This document shows, in pieces, positions 52,559 through 60,812 of a stretch of 64,000 nt of DNA (position 1 is its first letter; every line of letters begins with the position of its first letter). The translations under genes and the position numbers were made by a program. This DNA comes from Sphingomonas sp. URHD0057 (GTDB taxonomy: Bacteria > Pseudomonadota > Alphaproteobacteria > Sphingomonadales > Sphingomonadaceae). The notes under the pieces are model-generated. The model saw only the letters and a program-made list of their open reading frames with translations. It was not told the origin of the DNA and did not search any database. The DNA is taken from contig NZ_JIAU01000007.1 in assembly GCF_000620665.1 (NCBI RefSeq), forward strand, positions 62,001 to 126,000, read 5' to 3'.

Positions 52559-55500
52559 TTACATGATTTTCAGGGACGCAAGCCACTCGGTCTTGCGGTA
52601 GTGGCCGTTGTCGAACCCCGCCGCGGCGCCGACCGAGAAGATCATCGGCAGTCTGAGCGCGACGGTGAAATTGAGATCGAGCTGGGCACCGACGTCGGCA
52701 TACGTGTGGTTGCTGCGGTCGGCGTTGTTGGTCGCCATGACGCCCGCGAAGGCGGCGGGGCGAACGTAGCTCAGGTAAAAGGCGGGCGCGCCGAGCTCGG
52801 CGAAGCGGACCGGCGGCAGGTTGATCTCGCCGGTCACGCGAGCGAAGCGGCGGGCGGCGATCTCGTCGATCGCGAAGCCGGGAAAGCTCTCCATCTCGCG
52901 GTAGCGCTTCTCGCTTCGGTCATCGACATAATTGTTGCGGAACGAGCCAAAATAATAAGCGGCAAGCGGGTTGTCGCGCTGGCCGCCGACCATGCCGGCG
53001 GACGCGTACAGCCAGGCCGAGCTGTTGCTCCACGGCAAAGCGGTGCCGACGTCGACCCCGCCATAGGCGCGAGGGAACCAGTGGCCCTGCGCCTGGTCGG
53101 TGCCGACCGCGATGCGGCCGGCGATGCCCTTTTCATGGTCGACGCCGCCGAGCGACTTGGTGACATTGGTGTATTTCAGCCCGATTTCGCCGGAGCGCAG
53201 GTTCTTGGGGCTCGCAATGTTCTGCGCGCCGGGCAGTTGCTCAAGCCCGAAATAGGTCGCGGCCGAGCCGAACAGGTCGAGCTGTCGCGGCGGATCGTAG
53301 ATCAGCGGCTTGGTGTAATCGGCGATGAACGCGTCGCCCTTGCGGCTGCGCAGGACCGGGCCGGCGAGGTCATAAACGTCGGCGAGATTGTGCCAATAGT
53401 TCAGCTTCCAATAGGGCGTTTGATATTCGACATTGGCATGGAAGCGCTCCGACCCCTTCACCCCATAAGGCGAGGCGGCGAGGCTGACGCTCAGCTGCCG
53501 GAACTGCAGCGGGTCGGCGATGTGGAAATAATAGCCGAACGCTGCCTTGCGGTCGTAGCCCGAGACGATCGGGTAATGGGCATCGAAGCGCATGCGCTTG
53601 AGCGGCTCATAGCTGCCGCGCTGGGTGATGAGCTGGTCGAGCGGGACCTTGGCGGGCGAGCCGATGCCCCATTGCTTGAGCTCTGGCCACTTGTTGACGA
53701 CTTCGGTGCCGAAGAAGCGCACGGCGGCGAGGTCCTCGCGAACCTGCGGCTGGACGATCGATGGATTGAAGCCGTCGCCGGTGTAATCGTAGACGAGCAG
53801 GCTCCCGTCGGGCCGGAGCTGCGGCCGGAAGAAACCGGTCGAGGCGTTGGTCAGCAGGTCGTACTTTCCGGTGGCAATATCGAGTCGGATGACGTTTGCC
53901 GCGCCAGTGTAATAGCTATTGCCGAGCAGCGCCTTGCCGTCGGGCGTGAAGGTGAAATTCTCCGGCACTGACGGTGGCAGCGACAACGCCGCGACCGGAG
54001 CCTCTGCGTTGCCGGCCATGAGGTCGTCGCGCTTCCACACCTTGACCGACTGCTTGCCGTCGATCCCGCCGTAGGAGGCGGAAATGAGTTCGCCATCCGG
54101 CGACACGTCGAGATCGAAGATGACCTCGCCATAACGGAAGGTCTTGATTTGGTTGAAGCTGGTGTAGGGCGCCGGGATCCGCACCAAAGTGACGAACCCG
54201 TTCTGGTGGCGGATGCCCCACAGGCTCTGGTCGGCGCGGTCGAAGGCGAGGTCGCCGATGCGCGCGTCCTTGAGCAGCTTGCGCTTCTTACCCGTGTCGA
54301 CGTCGATCGCGTAAAGGTCGCGATAGGCGTAATTCTGGTTGGTGTAGAAGGCGGTCCGCGTCGACGGGTCGTAAGCGATGCTCGTCACCTTGTAGAGCAT
54401 CATCCCGTCGAGATCGGTGAGGTGGGTGAGCTTGCCGGTGGCGAGGTCCATGCGGCCGATGAAGCCGATGCGGCCGGGATAGCGGAAGGCGGCGATCAGG
54501 CTGTTGGTCTTGTCGTCGACGAAGCCGCGCGACATCGAGCCGAGGCCGCGCGGGCTGAGGTGCCTCGGCTCGCTCAGCGGATATTTGGCGAGCTCGGCGA
54601 GATTGGCTTCCTGGAACTTGCGTTCGGAGGCGATCCAGTCGTCCCACACATCGTCGAGCGGGCGCCCGAACACGTGCTTGAATTGAGCGGAGTAGAAGGC
54701 CTTCGAGTCCTCCGAGCGGCGCAGCCATTCGACCGTCCGTTCCGGACCGTAGGTGAGCGCGAGGTAGGAAAAGAAGCGGGTGCCGTAGAGGTAGCTATTG
54801 GCGCCGACCTGGAAGTCGATCTGGGTGCCTTCGCTCTCGAGCCCGAGCGGCGAGAACAAGCGCTTGTGATCACGGACCTTGGCGCGGAACACCATTTCGT
54901 CATAGCCGCCTTGGGCGCGCCCGAGGCCGCCGGCCATCCAGGTTTCGAAGAAGACCGCGCTGCCTTCCATGTACCAGCGTGGGGTGAGGTTCCGCGGGCT
55001 GGTGAGGAAATTGTAGAGGATCGATTCCGGGTGCTTCTGCAGCGGCGTCGGCTTGCCGCCGAGAAAGTGGCGCCAGAAGGCCTCCTTACTGTTCCACACG
55101 TCGATCGCTGCGACGTGCGCAAGCTCATGGTTGGTGAGGGTGAAGAAGCGCTCGCCCGGCGAAAAGGTCTCCATCGACAGCGACAAGGGCGCCACGTCGA
55201 GCAGCACCATGTTGCTTGGGCTGCCGAGCGCGGCGGCGTTGCCATAGTCGGAGAAGTCCTTGAGCAGGACCGTCGTCCGATCCCACGGCTTCCAGTGGAA
55301 TTCCTTCATGTGGAAGGCGAGGGCGTTCTCGAACGCGCGGGCGAGATACGGCGTCAGATAGGTCTGGATCGGGTCGATGTAGAGGAGCGAGAGGTTCTTC
55401 GTCTCGAGCGTCGACAAGTGGAAACCCGACGCGTCCGGCGGGACGTGCGAGGGCTCGGTCTGCTCGGGCGCGTTGGGCTTGGTCGGCGCCGGGGTGACGG

Positions 55501-55696
55501 GCTCCGAGGGCGGCTGGACCTCGGGCTGCTGCGGGACGTCCTCGGGCTTTTCGACGACAGTCGTGGTGTCGGCCGGCGGCGGCGGCGGAGGCGGGTTCGC
55601 CGGGGTCTGCGCGAAGGCCGGTGTCGCCGCTGCAAGAGTGATGAGCGCCAGCCCGCTACGCGCGAGCCGGCGCCCAATCGGCCATTTTACCCCCAA
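52559..55696 (-). CDS. Exported gluzincin-peptidase / TolB-propeller / outer-membrane-barrel protein
   Basis: This product of about 1045 residues starts at a TTG with a GGGGGG element 6-11 nt upstream (TTG 55711 is an alternative). It has a signal peptide ending TPAFAQT and a long Pro/Glu linker. Residues about 90-360 form a gluzincin-type domain: HELAH (His190, Glu191, His194) and WYMEGSAVFFE with the third ligand Glu244. Residues about 370-710 repeat blocks such as SPDGELISASYGG, TPDGKALLGNSYY and RPDGSLLVYDYTG, typical of a TolB/WD40-like propeller. The last 300 residues alternate polar and aromatic residues as in an Omp85/surface-antigen barrel. I know no characterised protein with this exact architecture. 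Confidence 0.8.
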   Translation of the reverse strand: MGVKWPIGRRLARSGLALITLAAATPAFAQTPANPPPPPPPADTTTVVEKPEDVPQQPEVQPPSEPVTPAPTKPNAPEQTEPSHVPPDASGFHLSTLETKNLSLLYIDPIQTYLTPYLARAFENALAFHMKEFHWKPWDRTTVLLKDFSDYGNAAALGSPSNMVLLDVAPLSLSMETFSPGERFFTLTNHELAHVAAIDVWNSKEAFWRHFLGGKPTPLQKHPESILYNFLTSPRNLTPRWYMEGSAVFFETWMAGGLGRAQGGYDEMVFRAKVRDHKRLFSPLGLESEGTQIDFQVGANSYLYGTRFFSYLALTYGPERTVEWLRRSEDSKAFYSAQFKHVFGRPLDDVWDDWIASERKFQEANLAELAKYPLSEPRHLSPRGLGSMSRGFVDDKTNSLIAAFRYPGRIGFIGRMDLATGKLTHLTDLDGMMLYKVTSIAYDPSTRTAFYTNQNYAYRDLYAIDVDTGKKRKLLKDARIGDLAFDRADQSLWGIRHQNGFVTLVRIPAPYTSFNQIKTFRYGEVIFDLDVSPDGELISASYGGIDGKQSVKVWKRDDLMAGNAEAPVAALSLPPSVPENFTFTPDGKALLGNSYYTGAANVIRLDIATGKYDLLTNASTGFFRPQLRPDGSLLVYDYTGDGFNPSIVQPQVREDLAAVRFFGTEVVNKWPELKQWGIGSPAKVPLDQLITQRGSYEPLKRMRFDAHYPIVSGYDRKAAFGYYFHIADPLQFRQLSVSLAASPYGVKGSERFHANVEYQTPYWKLNYWHNLADVYDLAGPVLRSRKGDAFIADYTKPLIYDPPRQLDLFGSAATYFGLEQLPGAQNIASPKNLRSGEIGLKYTNVTKSLGGVDHEKGIAGRIAVGTDQAQGHWFPRAYGGVDVGTALPWSNSSAWLYASAGMVGGQRDNPLAAYYFGSFRNNYVDDRSEKRYREMESFPGFAIDEIAARRFARVTGEINLPPVRFAELGAPAFYLSYVRPAAFAGVMATNNADRSNHTYADVGAQLDLNFTVALRLPMIFSVGAAAGFDNGHYRKTEWLASLKIM

Positions 55697-55719
55697 CTGA
55701 CGGCCCCCCAAGCCGTCAG
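55697..55719 (-). promoter_or_regulatory. Perfect hairpin over the start region of the peptidase gene
   Basis: GCCGTCAG (55712-55719) and CTGACGGC (55697-55704) are perfect inverted copies with a 7-nt loop. On the mRNA the stem directly precedes TTG 55696, and its loop plus 3' arm hold the G-run that would serve as ribosome-binding site and the alternative TTG 55711. It starts one base after the repeat-protein stop. It may limit translation of the downstream gene or act as a transcript-end hairpin; no U tract follows. Confidence 0.6.
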
Positions 55720-55720
55720 C

Positions 55721-57283
55721 TTACTTCGATCGCGAGTCGGCGGCGGCTTGCGAAACTCCCGCCTGATTGAGCGCAGCGTTGAACGACGGGTTCGCCATGA
55801 CCGCGGCGAGGTTGGGCTGGGCCGCAACCGCGAGCAGCGCTTTCTGGTTGGACGAGAGCGTCGCCAGGGCCGCCGCCTGATTGCTGACCGCAGCAAACGC
55901 GCTCGGGTTGGCGAGCATTGCGGCGGACGCCTGCGGGTTGGCCAGGACCGCCTGCATGGACGCCTGGTTCAGCTTCCCGGCCGCCGCCGCCGAAGCGGCC
56001 AGCGAGTTCGCGTTATAGGCGTTGAGCGCCTTGGCCGCCGCGTTGACCTGGGCGGCGTTGGCAAGATTGCTGAACGCCGCGGCATTGCGGCCGATGGTGT
56101 TCATCATCTGCGGACTGAACGCCTGGGCATTGTTGGCGAGGTTGGCGAACACCGCGGCATTGGCGCTGACCGCCTTGAACATGCCCGGATCTGTCCTGAT
56201 CGCCTGCATCGCCGACGCGTCATTGGCGAGCTTCTGGAACGACGCCGCGCTGTTCGCGAAGCGCGAGTCCTTGCCGGCCGTCGCAGCGAACTGCGAGAAA
56301 GCCGCCGAATTGTTCGCGAACCGGGCGAACTGGTTGGCATTGCCCATGACCGCCGCCAGCGCCTGCGGATAACCGGCAAGGCTGGCAAATGCCGCCGAGT
56401 GCTTGGACACCGCCTCGAGCGCCGCAGGCTGGCCGGCGAGCAAGCTGAAGGCGTTCGAATTGCCGAGAAGCGCCATATATGCCTGCTGCGAAATCCCGGC
56501 GTTGGCCGCGCGCTCCGCCGCACTCGCGGCGCTTTGCAACGTCGCGGCGACCACCTGCGGCTGGCCGGCCGCAAGGCCCTTGAATGAGCCGGCATTGGCG
56601 GCGAGCGACTTGAATACGCCCGGGTCGGCCTGAAGCGAGGCCATCGCCGCCGAGTTGGCTGAGAGCAACCGGAAGGCGTTGGTGGTGGCGGCGTCCGCGC
56701 CCGCTTTCGACCCGGCATCACGGAAGGCGTTGGCGTTGGCCGCGAGGTTTGCGTAGGCCGCCGGATTGGCGAGAACGGCGGCGAGGACTTGCGGCTGCGA
56801 AGCCAGCGACTGGACCGCCTTGGAATGGCCCCAGACGGCCGCGAGCATGCCCGCGTTCTGGGCGCGCGCCGCCGGCGCTGCCTGCTGAAGGCTTTGCGCG
56901 GCTTGCGCGACACTCTTGAAGGCCGCGGGATTGGCAGCGAGCGAGGCGAACGCCTGCGGGTTCGCCATCACCGCCGCCATGACTTGCGGCTGGCTGGCCA
57001 CCGCCTGGAAGCCCGGGCTCGCGGCGAGTGCGCGAAGATTGGGATCCTTGGTGATCAGCTCGAACGCGTCGGTCTGCATCAGCTCGGGCACCGAGGTGTC
57101 GCCGAGCGTGACGTCGCCTTCCGAGACCTGGCTGGACACATAGCGCTGAGCCGGCGCGACCGTGCCCGCGCTCGGGCCGAGCGGCGGATAGACCCGTCCA
57201 AGTCCGTACGCGCCGACGCCGAACAAAAGCACGCCGGCGGTCGTCAAATACATCTTCTGTTGATTTGAAAGCGAAATGGCCAT
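55721..57283 (-). CDS. Membrane-anchored Ala/Asn-rich undecapeptide-repeat protein
   Basis: The 520-residue protein has an N-terminal signal anchor (KMYLTTAGVLLFGVGAYGLG). After a linker (to about residue 60) it is built entirely from degenerate 10-12-residue helical repeats of the form ANPxAFxxLAxN, for example ANPQAFASLAANPAAFKSVA, ADPGVFKSLAANAGSFKGLA and GNANQFARFANNSAAFSQFA. Cys and Trp are almost absent. The regular Phe/Leu/Ala spacing suggests a long helical solenoid or rod exposed to the periplasm. A strong AAGGGGG site precedes ATG 57283. I recognise no family. The peptidase-propeller gene follows 24 bp later. Confidence 0.72.
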   Translation of the reverse strand: MAISLSNQQKMYLTTAGVLLFGVGAYGLGRVYPPLGPSAGTVAPAQRYVSSQVSEGDVTLGDTSVPELMQTDAFELITKDPNLRALAASPGFQAVASQPQVMAAVMANPQAFASLAANPAAFKSVAQAAQSLQQAAPAARAQNAGMLAAVWGHSKAVQSLASQPQVLAAVLANPAAYANLAANANAFRDAGSKAGADAATTNAFRLLSANSAAMASLQADPGVFKSLAANAGSFKGLAAGQPQVVAATLQSAASAAERAANAGISQQAYMALLGNSNAFSLLAGQPAALEAVSKHSAAFASLAGYPQALAAVMGNANQFARFANNSAAFSQFAATAGKDSRFANSAASFQKLANDASAMQAIRTDPGMFKAVSANAAVFANLANNAQAFSPQMMNTIGRNAAAFSNLANAAQVNAAAKALNAYNANSLAASAAAAGKLNQASMQAVLANPQASAAMLANPSAFAAVSNQAAALATLSSNQKALLAVAAQPNLAAVMANPSFNAALNQAGVSQAAADSRSK

Positions 57284-57721
57284 GGTTGCCCCCTTGCCAA
57301 GTGAAGCCCGAGAGGCTGCTCCCGGGTTAATGAAAAGTCAACGAGCTCGTGACTGGTCCCACGCGTACAAAATCACTGAAAACAGGCCGAAAAATCCTAC
57401 TTCGGCGAGTGCTGAGATGGGGTGCACGGATGGCACGTGCCGATGCTGGCGCAGGTTGCGCCCGATTTGCCCGGCAGTGAGATAGCGACTTCATACCAAC
57501 CGGGGCGCCCCTTCCCCGTTATGCGCCGAGTCGCCCCTCGGCATTCCAAGCGGCGAACCTAGGCCAGTTAGGCTTTGCGCGGCAAGACCAAACTAAACGG
57601 GGATTGGGTTTTCTGGGGATAGCTGCCTTCGCGAGTTCGCGACCGAACCTCGATCAATTCCGTCATCGATTGGCGAGATTCGCCTGAAATCGCGAAGCGC
57701 AGTCGGCTATGGCAAGGCCGA
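57284..57721. other. Intergenic region between the repeat-protein gene and the TonB receptor gene
   Basis: These 438 bp separate two divergent genes. I see no tRNA, riboswitch or convincing small gene. The stretch 57350-57420 is A/T-richer than its surroundings (for example ACAAAATCACTGAAAACAGG) and may hold the divergent promoters. The frame of the TonB receptor stays open upstream to 57623, but no usable start codon or signal peptide is found there. Confidence 0.6.
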
Positions 57722-59725
57722 ATGATGCAGGCGCTTCCCCCAAATCCGCCCGCCGCGGCGATCGTCGTCACCGGCACCGCTCTGCCCGAGGCGAAGGCGG
57801 AACGCGTCTATAGCGTCGAGCGCATCGACCGCCGGCGGATGGAGCGGTCGGCCACCCATGAACTCGATCAGCTGCTCAAGGACGTTCCCGGGCTGCAGCT
57901 GTTCCGGCGCTCCGATGCGCGAAGCGGCCATCCGACCAGCCAAGGAGTGACGCTGAGGGCGCTCGGCGGCAATGCGTCGAGCCGGTCGCTGCTGGTGCTC
58001 GACGGCGTGCCGCAGAGCGATCCGTTCGGCGGGTGGGTCAACTGGCCCGCCTACGATCCGCTGGGCCTGAGCGGGATTCGGGTCGTGCGCGGGGGCGGGA
58101 GCGTCGCCAACGGTCCCGGGGCGCTGGCCGGCACGATCGAGATGACCAGCCGTTCGGATGGCGGCGCGTCCGGCGAACTCGACGCCGGGAGCCGCGACGC
58201 CCTGGAGGCGCGCGGCCGTGCCGGGTTCGAGCTGGCCGGGGGAATGCTGAGCCTGTCCGGCCGAGGCGAGCGCGGCGATGGCTTCATCCCGATTACGGAA
58301 GCGACGCGGGGGCCAGCCGACCATGCCGCGCCCTATCGCCAGTGGAGCGGCCGGGGACGGTGGGCGGGACCGATCGCGCCGGCGACGGAGCTTCAGGCGA
58401 GCGTCGACCGCTTCCACGACTGGCGCAACCGCGGCACCGATTTCGGCAGCGACCGGACGAACGGCGCGGATGCGTCGCTGCGATTGGTCGGACGTGGCGC
58501 GTGGCAATGGTCGGCGCTCGGCTATTGGCAATGGCGCAATCTCAAGAGCAGCACTGCCAGCCTGAGCGCCGGTCGCACCACCGCGTCGCGGGTGTTGCTC
58601 CAGGATTCGGTGCCGTCGCACGGGCTTGGCGGAAGCGTGGAGATCCGTCCGCCGCTCTCGCAGGGTATCGAATTGAGGCTCGGCGCCGATGCACGGCGCA
58701 CCAACGGAGAGACACGCGAGCTCGCCAATTTTGTCGCGCAGGCGCCGACGCGGCGGCGCAAGGCCGGAGGCGAGACGTGGACCAGTGGGGTTTTCGCCGA
58801 AGGTTCGGCGGACCTCGGGAGCCTAACGATAAGCGGCGGTGCGCGGCTCGACCATTGGCAGGTGGCCGAGGGCCATTTGACCGAGCAGACGATCGCGAGC
58901 GGCTTCGTCACCCGGGACGAACATTATGCGAAGCGCGACGGCTGGCTGCCGACCGCGCGGGGCGGTGTGGCGGCCCCGCTTGGCGGCGGCGTGAGCCTGC
59001 GCTCCGCGGCCTATCTGGGCTGGCGGATGCCGACCCTCAATGAGTTGTTCCGGCCATTCCGCGCGGGGCTGGATGCGACCGCCGCGAATGCCGCGCTCGA
59101 TCCCGAGCGGCTCGCAGGAGTCGAAGCCGGTGCGCAATATGCGAACGGCCCAATCAACCTGGGGCTGACCGCCTTCGCCAATCGGCTCAACGACGCGATC
59201 GCGAACGTCACCCTTGGCCATGGGCCCGGGATTTTTCCACAGGTGGGAGTGGTCGGGGCGGGCGGGACGTTTCGCCAGCGCCAGAACGTCGATGCAGTCA
59301 AAGTCCGCGGGCTGGAACTGTCGGCCGGCTGGACGCGCGGGCCGTGGTCGCTGCGCGCCGGGGCGAGCCTGACCCATGCCCGCATGCAAGCGTCGGGCGC
59401 TGCCGCGGCCCTGGCGGGACTACGGCCGGCACAGACGCCGAATTTTGCTGCGACGCTGGCGGCCAGCTGGGAGCAAGAGGGCAAGGGGGCCGAGATCGCG
59501 CTGCATCGCGTCGGAGCGCAATTTGAGGACGACCTCAACACACGCGGGCTCAAAGGCGCTACGACGCTCGATGCCTTTGCTTCGTGGCCGCTGACTCGGC
59601 GGCTCCAGCTGGTTGCTCGCGGCGAGAATGTCACCGACGCGTTGGTCATGGCCGGCGTCGGCGGGGACGGCGCGGTCGAGCGTGCCACCCCGCGCACCTT
59701 GTGGATCGGGCTGAGGCTGCGCTGA
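57722..59725 (+). CDS. TonB-dependent outer-membrane receptor, N terminus apparently lacking a signal peptide
   Basis: The 667-residue protein has the plug domain (about residues 12-150: AIVVTGTALPEAKAERVYSV, LDQLLKDVPGLQLFRRSDAR, VTLRALGGNASSRSLLVLDG and the RVVRGGGS segment) and a 22-strand-type barrel ending WIGLRLR, an aromatic-poor final strand. It would import a chelate or other large nutrient powered by TonB. The start at ATG 57722 leaves only nine residues before the plug, and no hydrophobic signal is found in any upstream frame. It may be 5'-truncated. The ligand is unknown. Confidence 0.85.
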   Translation: MMQALPPNPPAAAIVVTGTALPEAKAERVYSVERIDRRRMERSATHELDQLLKDVPGLQLFRRSDARSGHPTSQGVTLRALGGNASSRSLLVLDGVPQSDPFGGWVNWPAYDPLGLSGIRVVRGGGSVANGPGALAGTIEMTSRSDGGASGELDAGSRDALEARGRAGFELAGGMLSLSGRGERGDGFIPITEATRGPADHAAPYRQWSGRGRWAGPIAPATELQASVDRFHDWRNRGTDFGSDRTNGADASLRLVGRGAWQWSALGYWQWRNLKSSTASLSAGRTTASRVLLQDSVPSHGLGGSVEIRPPLSQGIELRLGADARRTNGETRELANFVAQAPTRRRKAGGETWTSGVFAEGSADLGSLTISGGARLDHWQVAEGHLTEQTIASGFVTRDEHYAKRDGWLPTARGGVAAPLGGGVSLRSAAYLGWRMPTLNELFRPFRAGLDATAANAALDPERLAGVEAGAQYANGPINLGLTAFANRLNDAIANVTLGHGPGIFPQVGVVGAGGTFRQRQNVDAVKVRGLELSAGWTRGPWSLRAGASLTHARMQASGAAAALAGLRPAQTPNFAATLAASWEQEGKGAEIALHRVGAQFEDDLNTRGLKGATTLDAFASWPLTRRLQLVARGENVTDALVMAGVGGDGAVERATPRTLWIGLRLR

Positions 59726-59825
59726 ATCGCGCCGTGCAAGGTTGGGAAATCGTATAAAGGCGGAAATCTCGAGCGAAGGTCCGGGCGGCTAGACCGCGGC
59801 TTCCCCTGACGTAAGGAAAATAGTC

Positions 59826-60110
59826 ATGCGTAAACAAGCTTCACTGATTGCCCTCGTTGCCGCGCTCGGCATCGGAACCGCCGCCTATGCGTCGGCTCCG
59901 GCGCCCAAAGTCTCGAAGGCTCGCGCCGAAGCGATCGCCCTCAAGCTCGCGCCGGGCAAGATCATCTCGAGCGAATATGAGAATGAAGGCGGCGGCTGGC
60001 GCTGGTCGTTCGACATCCAGCAGCGCGGTCACGTCCAGGAAATCGGCATTGACGGACGCACCGGCAAGGTCGTCGAGAACAAGTCCGAAGGCAAAGTCGA
60101 CCACGACTAA
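59826..60110 (+). CDS. PepSY-domain small periplasmic protein
   Basis: The 94-residue product has a signal peptide (MRKQASLIALVAALGIGTAA, cut near YASA) and a PepSY domain: ARAEAIALKLAPGKIISSEY, then WRWSFDIQQRGHVQEIGID and the terminal GKVVENK. PepSY proteins often regulate peptidases or act as sensors in two-component loci, and here the gene lies 24 bp upstream of a response regulator gene. Confidence 0.88.
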   Translation: MRKQASLIALVAALGIGTAAYASAPAPKVSKARAEAIALKLAPGKIISSEYENEGGGWRWSFDIQQRGHVQEIGIDGRTGKVVENKSEGKVDHD

Positions 60111-60134
60111 ACTAAGCGGAAAGGGGCCTCGTAA

Positions 60135-60812
60135 ATGAGGATCCTGGTTGCCGAAGACGATCGTGAAATGGCCGAGTTCATCGAGCGCGGTCTCGGCGAG
60201 CTCGGCCATAACGTGACCGCTGCCGCAACCGGTCCCGACGCGCTGCATCTCCTTTCGACCGAGGATTTCGACGTCGCGATCGTCGATCGCATGATGCCCG
60301 AAATCGACGGCCTTTCGGTGGTGCGGAGAATCAGGGCGGCCGAGATCGAGGTCCCGATCCTGATCCTGACCGCGCTCGGCCGGATCGAGGACCGCGTGGA
60401 TGGGCTCAATGCCGGGGCCGACGATTATCTGATCAAGCCGTTCGCCTTCTCCGAGCTGGCGGCCCGGATCAACGCCCTGGCGCGGCGCAAGCCGCTGCAG
60501 GCGGTGGTCACGCGCATCGAGCATGACGGCATTTTCATGGACCTGTTGAAGCGGCAGGTGCTTCGCGACGGCGTGCCGGTCATCCTCCAGCCACGCGAAT
60601 ATCGCCTGCTCGAAGAATTGATGCGCCACGAAGGGCGGGTGGTGACCCGGACCATGTTCCTCGAGCGGGTGTGGAACTACCACTTCGATCCGCAGACCAA
60701 CATCGTCGAAACCCACATCAGCCGCTTGCGCTCGAAGCTCAACGAAGGCGGCAAGCCCGACCTGATCGAGACGGTGCGCGGCGTCGGCTACCGCATGGCC
60801 GGCGATGCGTAG
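60135..60812 (+). CDS. OmpR/PhoB-family response regulator
   Basis: The 225-residue regulator has a receiver domain (RILVAEDDREM with the acidic pocket, phospho-acceptor Asp51 in VAIVDRMMPEIDG, conserved Lys in LIKPFAFSEL) and a C-terminal winged helix (FMDLLKRQVLRDG to GVGYRMAG). It is coupled to the kinase gene by an 8-nt overlap. Its likely targets include the PepSY and membrane protein genes that flank it, which is inference. Confidence 0.95.
   Translation: MRILVAEDDREMAEFIERGLGELGHNVTAAATGPDALHLLSTEDFDVAIVDRMMPEIDGLSVVRRIRAAEIEVPILILTALGRIEDRVDGLNAGADDYLIKPFAFSELAARINALARRKPLQAVVTRIEHDGIFMDLLKRQVLRDGVPVILQPREYRLLEELMRHEGRVVTRTMFLERVWNYHFDPQTNIVETHISRLRSKLNEGGKPDLIETVRGVGYRMAGDA

Noticed and set aside
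54149-56587. 812-codon plus-strand frame across the peptidase and repeat-protein genes
   Set aside because: It spans two genes and their spacer on the other strand; the product is Arg/Gly/Val/Glu low-complexity sequence typical of antisense shadows.
57284-57721. Possible cobalamin or other riboswitch before the TonB receptor gene
   Set aside because: No B12-box-like sequence or conserved riboswitch core was found by eye.
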